Of a stretch of 5,610 nt of DNA, positions 4,375 through 5,610 are shown in pieces. The notes beneath the pieces are model-generated. The model did not search any database, was not told the DNA's origin, and was given only the letters and a program-made list of their open reading frames with translations. Made by a program: the position numbers and the translations under genes. Position 1 is the first letter of the stretch, and the number at the start of each line of letters is the position of its first letter. Source of the DNA: Reyranella sp. Lineage in GTDB: Bacteria; Pseudomonadota; Alphaproteobacteria; Reyranellales; Reyranellaceae. The DNA is taken from the NCBI GenBank assembly GCA_030679805.1, contig JAUXST010000614.1, forward strand, positions 1 through 5,610, read 5' to 3'.

Positions 4375-5243
4375 ACCTCGACGCCTCGATCCTGGAAACC
4401 TGGCGCCGCCCCGTGGCGATGAGCGACGCCGGCACCCGGGCGGCGCTGTTCGATGGGCTGCCCGACGACGTGGGCGAGCTGGCCGAGGTTGTCCAGGGCG
4501 TGCTCATGCACGAGCATGTCGCCCCGACCTATGGCCTGACGCTCTCGCCCGAACAGCACGCCGAGGCCCACGCGAGGGCGGTCACGGATATCCTGAAGGG
4601 AATCGTCGGCCACGATCCGCGACCGCTCAGCGCTGCACGACCGGTCGAGGCGCGCCAGGTCGGCGTCTGCCGGCACTTCACCCTGCTGCACGTCGCCATG
4701 CTGCGCAGCCGCGGGATCGCCGCGCGGGCACGCTGTGGCTTCGCCGCCTACTTCGTGAAGGACATGTTCATCGACCACTGGGTGACGGAATATTTCGACG
4801 ACGCGGCGGGCCAGTGGGTGCTGGTCGATGCCCAGCTCGATGCCCGCCAGCGCGAACTCTTCAAGGTGACGTTCGATCCGCTCGACGTGCCGCGCGAGCA
4901 GTTCCTGGTGGCGGGCGAGGCCTGGCGGCGCGGCCGCGACGGCACGACCGATCCCAAGGCTTTCGCCATCCTCGACATGTCGGGCCTGTGGCTGATCGCC
5001 GGCAACGTCATCCGCGACGTGGCGGCGCTCAACAACCGCGAGATGCTGCCCTGGGACGTGTGGGGTGGCATGAGCCGGACCGACGCCGAGATCGACACGG
5101 GCTTCATCGACCGCCTGGCCGGACTAAGCCGCGCCCCCGACGCCGATTCACAGGCACTGCGAAGCGCTTTCAGCGACGCGCGGGTTGCGGTGCCGGCCAC
5201 CGTCTTCAATGCGGTTTTGGGCCGGCCCGAGACCGTCTCCTGA
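4371..5243 (+). CDS. Transglutaminase-like superfamily protein
   Basis: A 290-residue protein whose middle carries the papain-like transglutaminase core. Cys100 lies in GVCRHFTLLHVAML, followed by the typical LRSRGIAARARCGF (111-124); His136 lies in DHWVTEYFD and Asp153 in QWVLVDAQLD. The spacing and context match a Cys-His-Asp triad, so the protein is probably an active thiol hydrolase or acyl-transferase, but the substrate is unknown. Residues 1-90 (an LPDDVGELAEVVQGVLMHEHV segment, then a helix-rich region) and 165-290 (with LWLIAGNVIRDVAALN at 206-221) flank the core and fall outside domains I recognise. No signal peptide or membrane helix is seen, so it is probably cytoplasmic. The ATG at 4371 overlaps the SRPBCC stop as ATGA, which fixes the start and implies coupled translation; the frame stays open upstream to 4041, but that is overlap with the SRPBCC gene. 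It is the last gene of the ArsR operon. Confidence 0.85.
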   Translation: MNLDASILETWRRPVAMSDAGTRAALFDGLPDDVGELAEVVQGVLMHEHVAPTYGLTLSPEQHAEAHARAVTDILKGIVGHDPRPLSAARPVEARQVGVCRHFTLLHVAMLRSRGIAARARCGFAAYFVKDMFIDHWVTEYFDDAAGQWVLVDAQLDARQRELFKVTFDPLDVPREQFLVAGEAWRRGRDGTTDPKAFAILDMSGLWLIAGNVIRDVAALNNREMLPWDVWGGMSRTDAEIDTGFIDRLAGLSRAPDADSQALRSAFSDARVAVPATVFNAVLGRPETVS

Positions 5244-5257
5244 CCCGCCAGTACCGC

Positions 5258-5302
5258 AGGGTGAAGCGGGTCGTCGGCTTTCGCGCCTTCCCGATTCACC
5301 CT
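5258..5302. repeat. Imperfect inverted repeat after the transglutaminase-like gene
   Basis: AGGGTGAA (5258-5265) pairs with TTCACCCT (5295-5302); after one mismatch CGGG (5267-5270) pairs with CCCG (5290-5293), leaving a 19-nt loop. It starts 15 nt past the operon's last stop codon and lies upstream of the VOC gene. It may be an operon-end structure, but there is no T-run and the loop is long for a terminator. It could instead be an operator for the VOC gene. The rest of 5244-5350 shows no gene. Confidence 0.35.
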
Positions 5303-5350
5303 AGACTGACTCGCCCAAACTTGGCGCATTCGGAACGGTAGGAGGCAAGG

Positions 5351-5610
5351 ATGCCCGCACTCTCGCTGGATCACTGGAACGTCTACTGCAAGGATTTGAA
5401 GGCCACCGTGCGCTTCTACGAGCGCTATGTCGGTCTCCATGACGGCGATCGCCCGCCGTTCCCCTTCCCCGGCGCCTGGCTCTACGCCGGCGAGAAGCCG
5501 ATCCTGCATCTCGTGTCGGAGACCGGCCGCAAGGACCACGGCAGCGGCGCCATCGACCATGTCGCCATCAACTGCGCCGACATTCGCGGCACCATCGACC
5601 AGATCAAGAA
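5351..5610 (+). CDS. VOC family (glyoxalase/bleomycin resistance/dioxygenase fold) protein, N-terminal part
   Basis: The first 86 codons are present and the gene runs off the window. It reads LDHWNVYCKDLKATVRFYERYVGL at 6-29, the usual first beta-alpha unit of vicinal oxygen chelate proteins, then WLYAGEKPILHLVS (43-56) and GAIDHVAINCADI (67-79), which starts the second beta-alpha-beta repeat. His8, His53 and His70 fall at or near positions that hold metal in this fold, which fits a metal-dependent lyase, isomerase or dioxygenase; the final ligand, normally a Glu further on, is beyond the window. AGGAGG (5340-5345) lies 5 nt before the ATG. It is on the same strand as the ArsR operon but 107 bp beyond it, with an inverted repeat between, so it is probably a separate transcript. 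Confidence 0.85.
   Translation, partial: MPALSLDHWNVYCKDLKATVRFYERYVGLHDGDRPPFPFPGAWLYAGEKPILHLVSETGRKDHGSGAIDHVAINCADIRGTIDQIK

Noticed and set aside
4748..5560. A 270-codon minus-strand frame across the end of the transglutaminase-like gene and the VOC start
   Set aside because: It is antisense to two recognised genes, Ser/Arg-rich and without family features.
1..5610. CRISPR array, toxin-antitoxin pair, phage or transposon signature
   Set aside because: No regularly spaced repeats, terminal inverted repeats with target duplications, integrase or transposase frames, or toxin-like small gene pairs were found on either strand.

Overview
The window is high-GC DNA packed with short genes on both strands. 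Strong AGGAG-type ribosome binding sites, a CTTGAC-type -35 box and the mix of protein families (DUF6295, GFA, SRPBCC, HxlR, DUF72, NIPSNAP, ArsR, VOC) suggest an alphaproteobacterial chromosome, for example a Bradyrhizobium- or Reyranella-like organism. This placement is inferred from style and family content. I see no tRNA, rRNA, CRISPR array, insertion sequence or phage gene.

Layout. (1) Positions 3-414: the last 25 codons of a probable dienelactone hydrolase, then a DUF6295 gene. Positions 415-530 hold a 16-bp perfect hairpin between convergent genes. (2) Positions 531-1530, minus strand: an exported SRPBCC-fold protein followed by a GFA-family zinc enzyme, probably one transcript. (3) Positions 1531-1696: a divergent control region with several inverted repeats. 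It precedes an HxlR-type regulator (1697-2395) and a DUF72 protein (2429-3169). (4) Positions 3153-3482, minus strand: a NIPSNAP protein whose 3' end overlaps the DUF72 gene by 17 bp. (5) Positions 3580-5243: a promoter and operator, then a tightly overlapping operon of an ArsR-type regulator, a cytoplasmic AHSA1/SRPBCC protein and a transglutaminase-like cysteine protein. (6) From 5351: the start of a VOC (glyoxalase-fold) gene that runs off the window.

How the genes may work together. There are two regulator/SRPBCC pairs: HxlR divergent from an exported SRPBCC, and ArsR in an operon with a cytoplasmic SRPBCC. Around them sit small-molecule enzyme families (hydrolase, thiol/aldehyde-type GFA, VOC, NIPSNAP). 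This reads as chromosomal housekeeping or detoxification content, with no substrate identifiable from sequence. The most interesting parts are the ArsR operon, whose transcript looks leaderless with an operator running through the start codon and whose third gene has an intact Cys-His-Asp triad, and the repeat-rich HxlR control region. I found no convincing evidence of a wholly new defence or mobile system.
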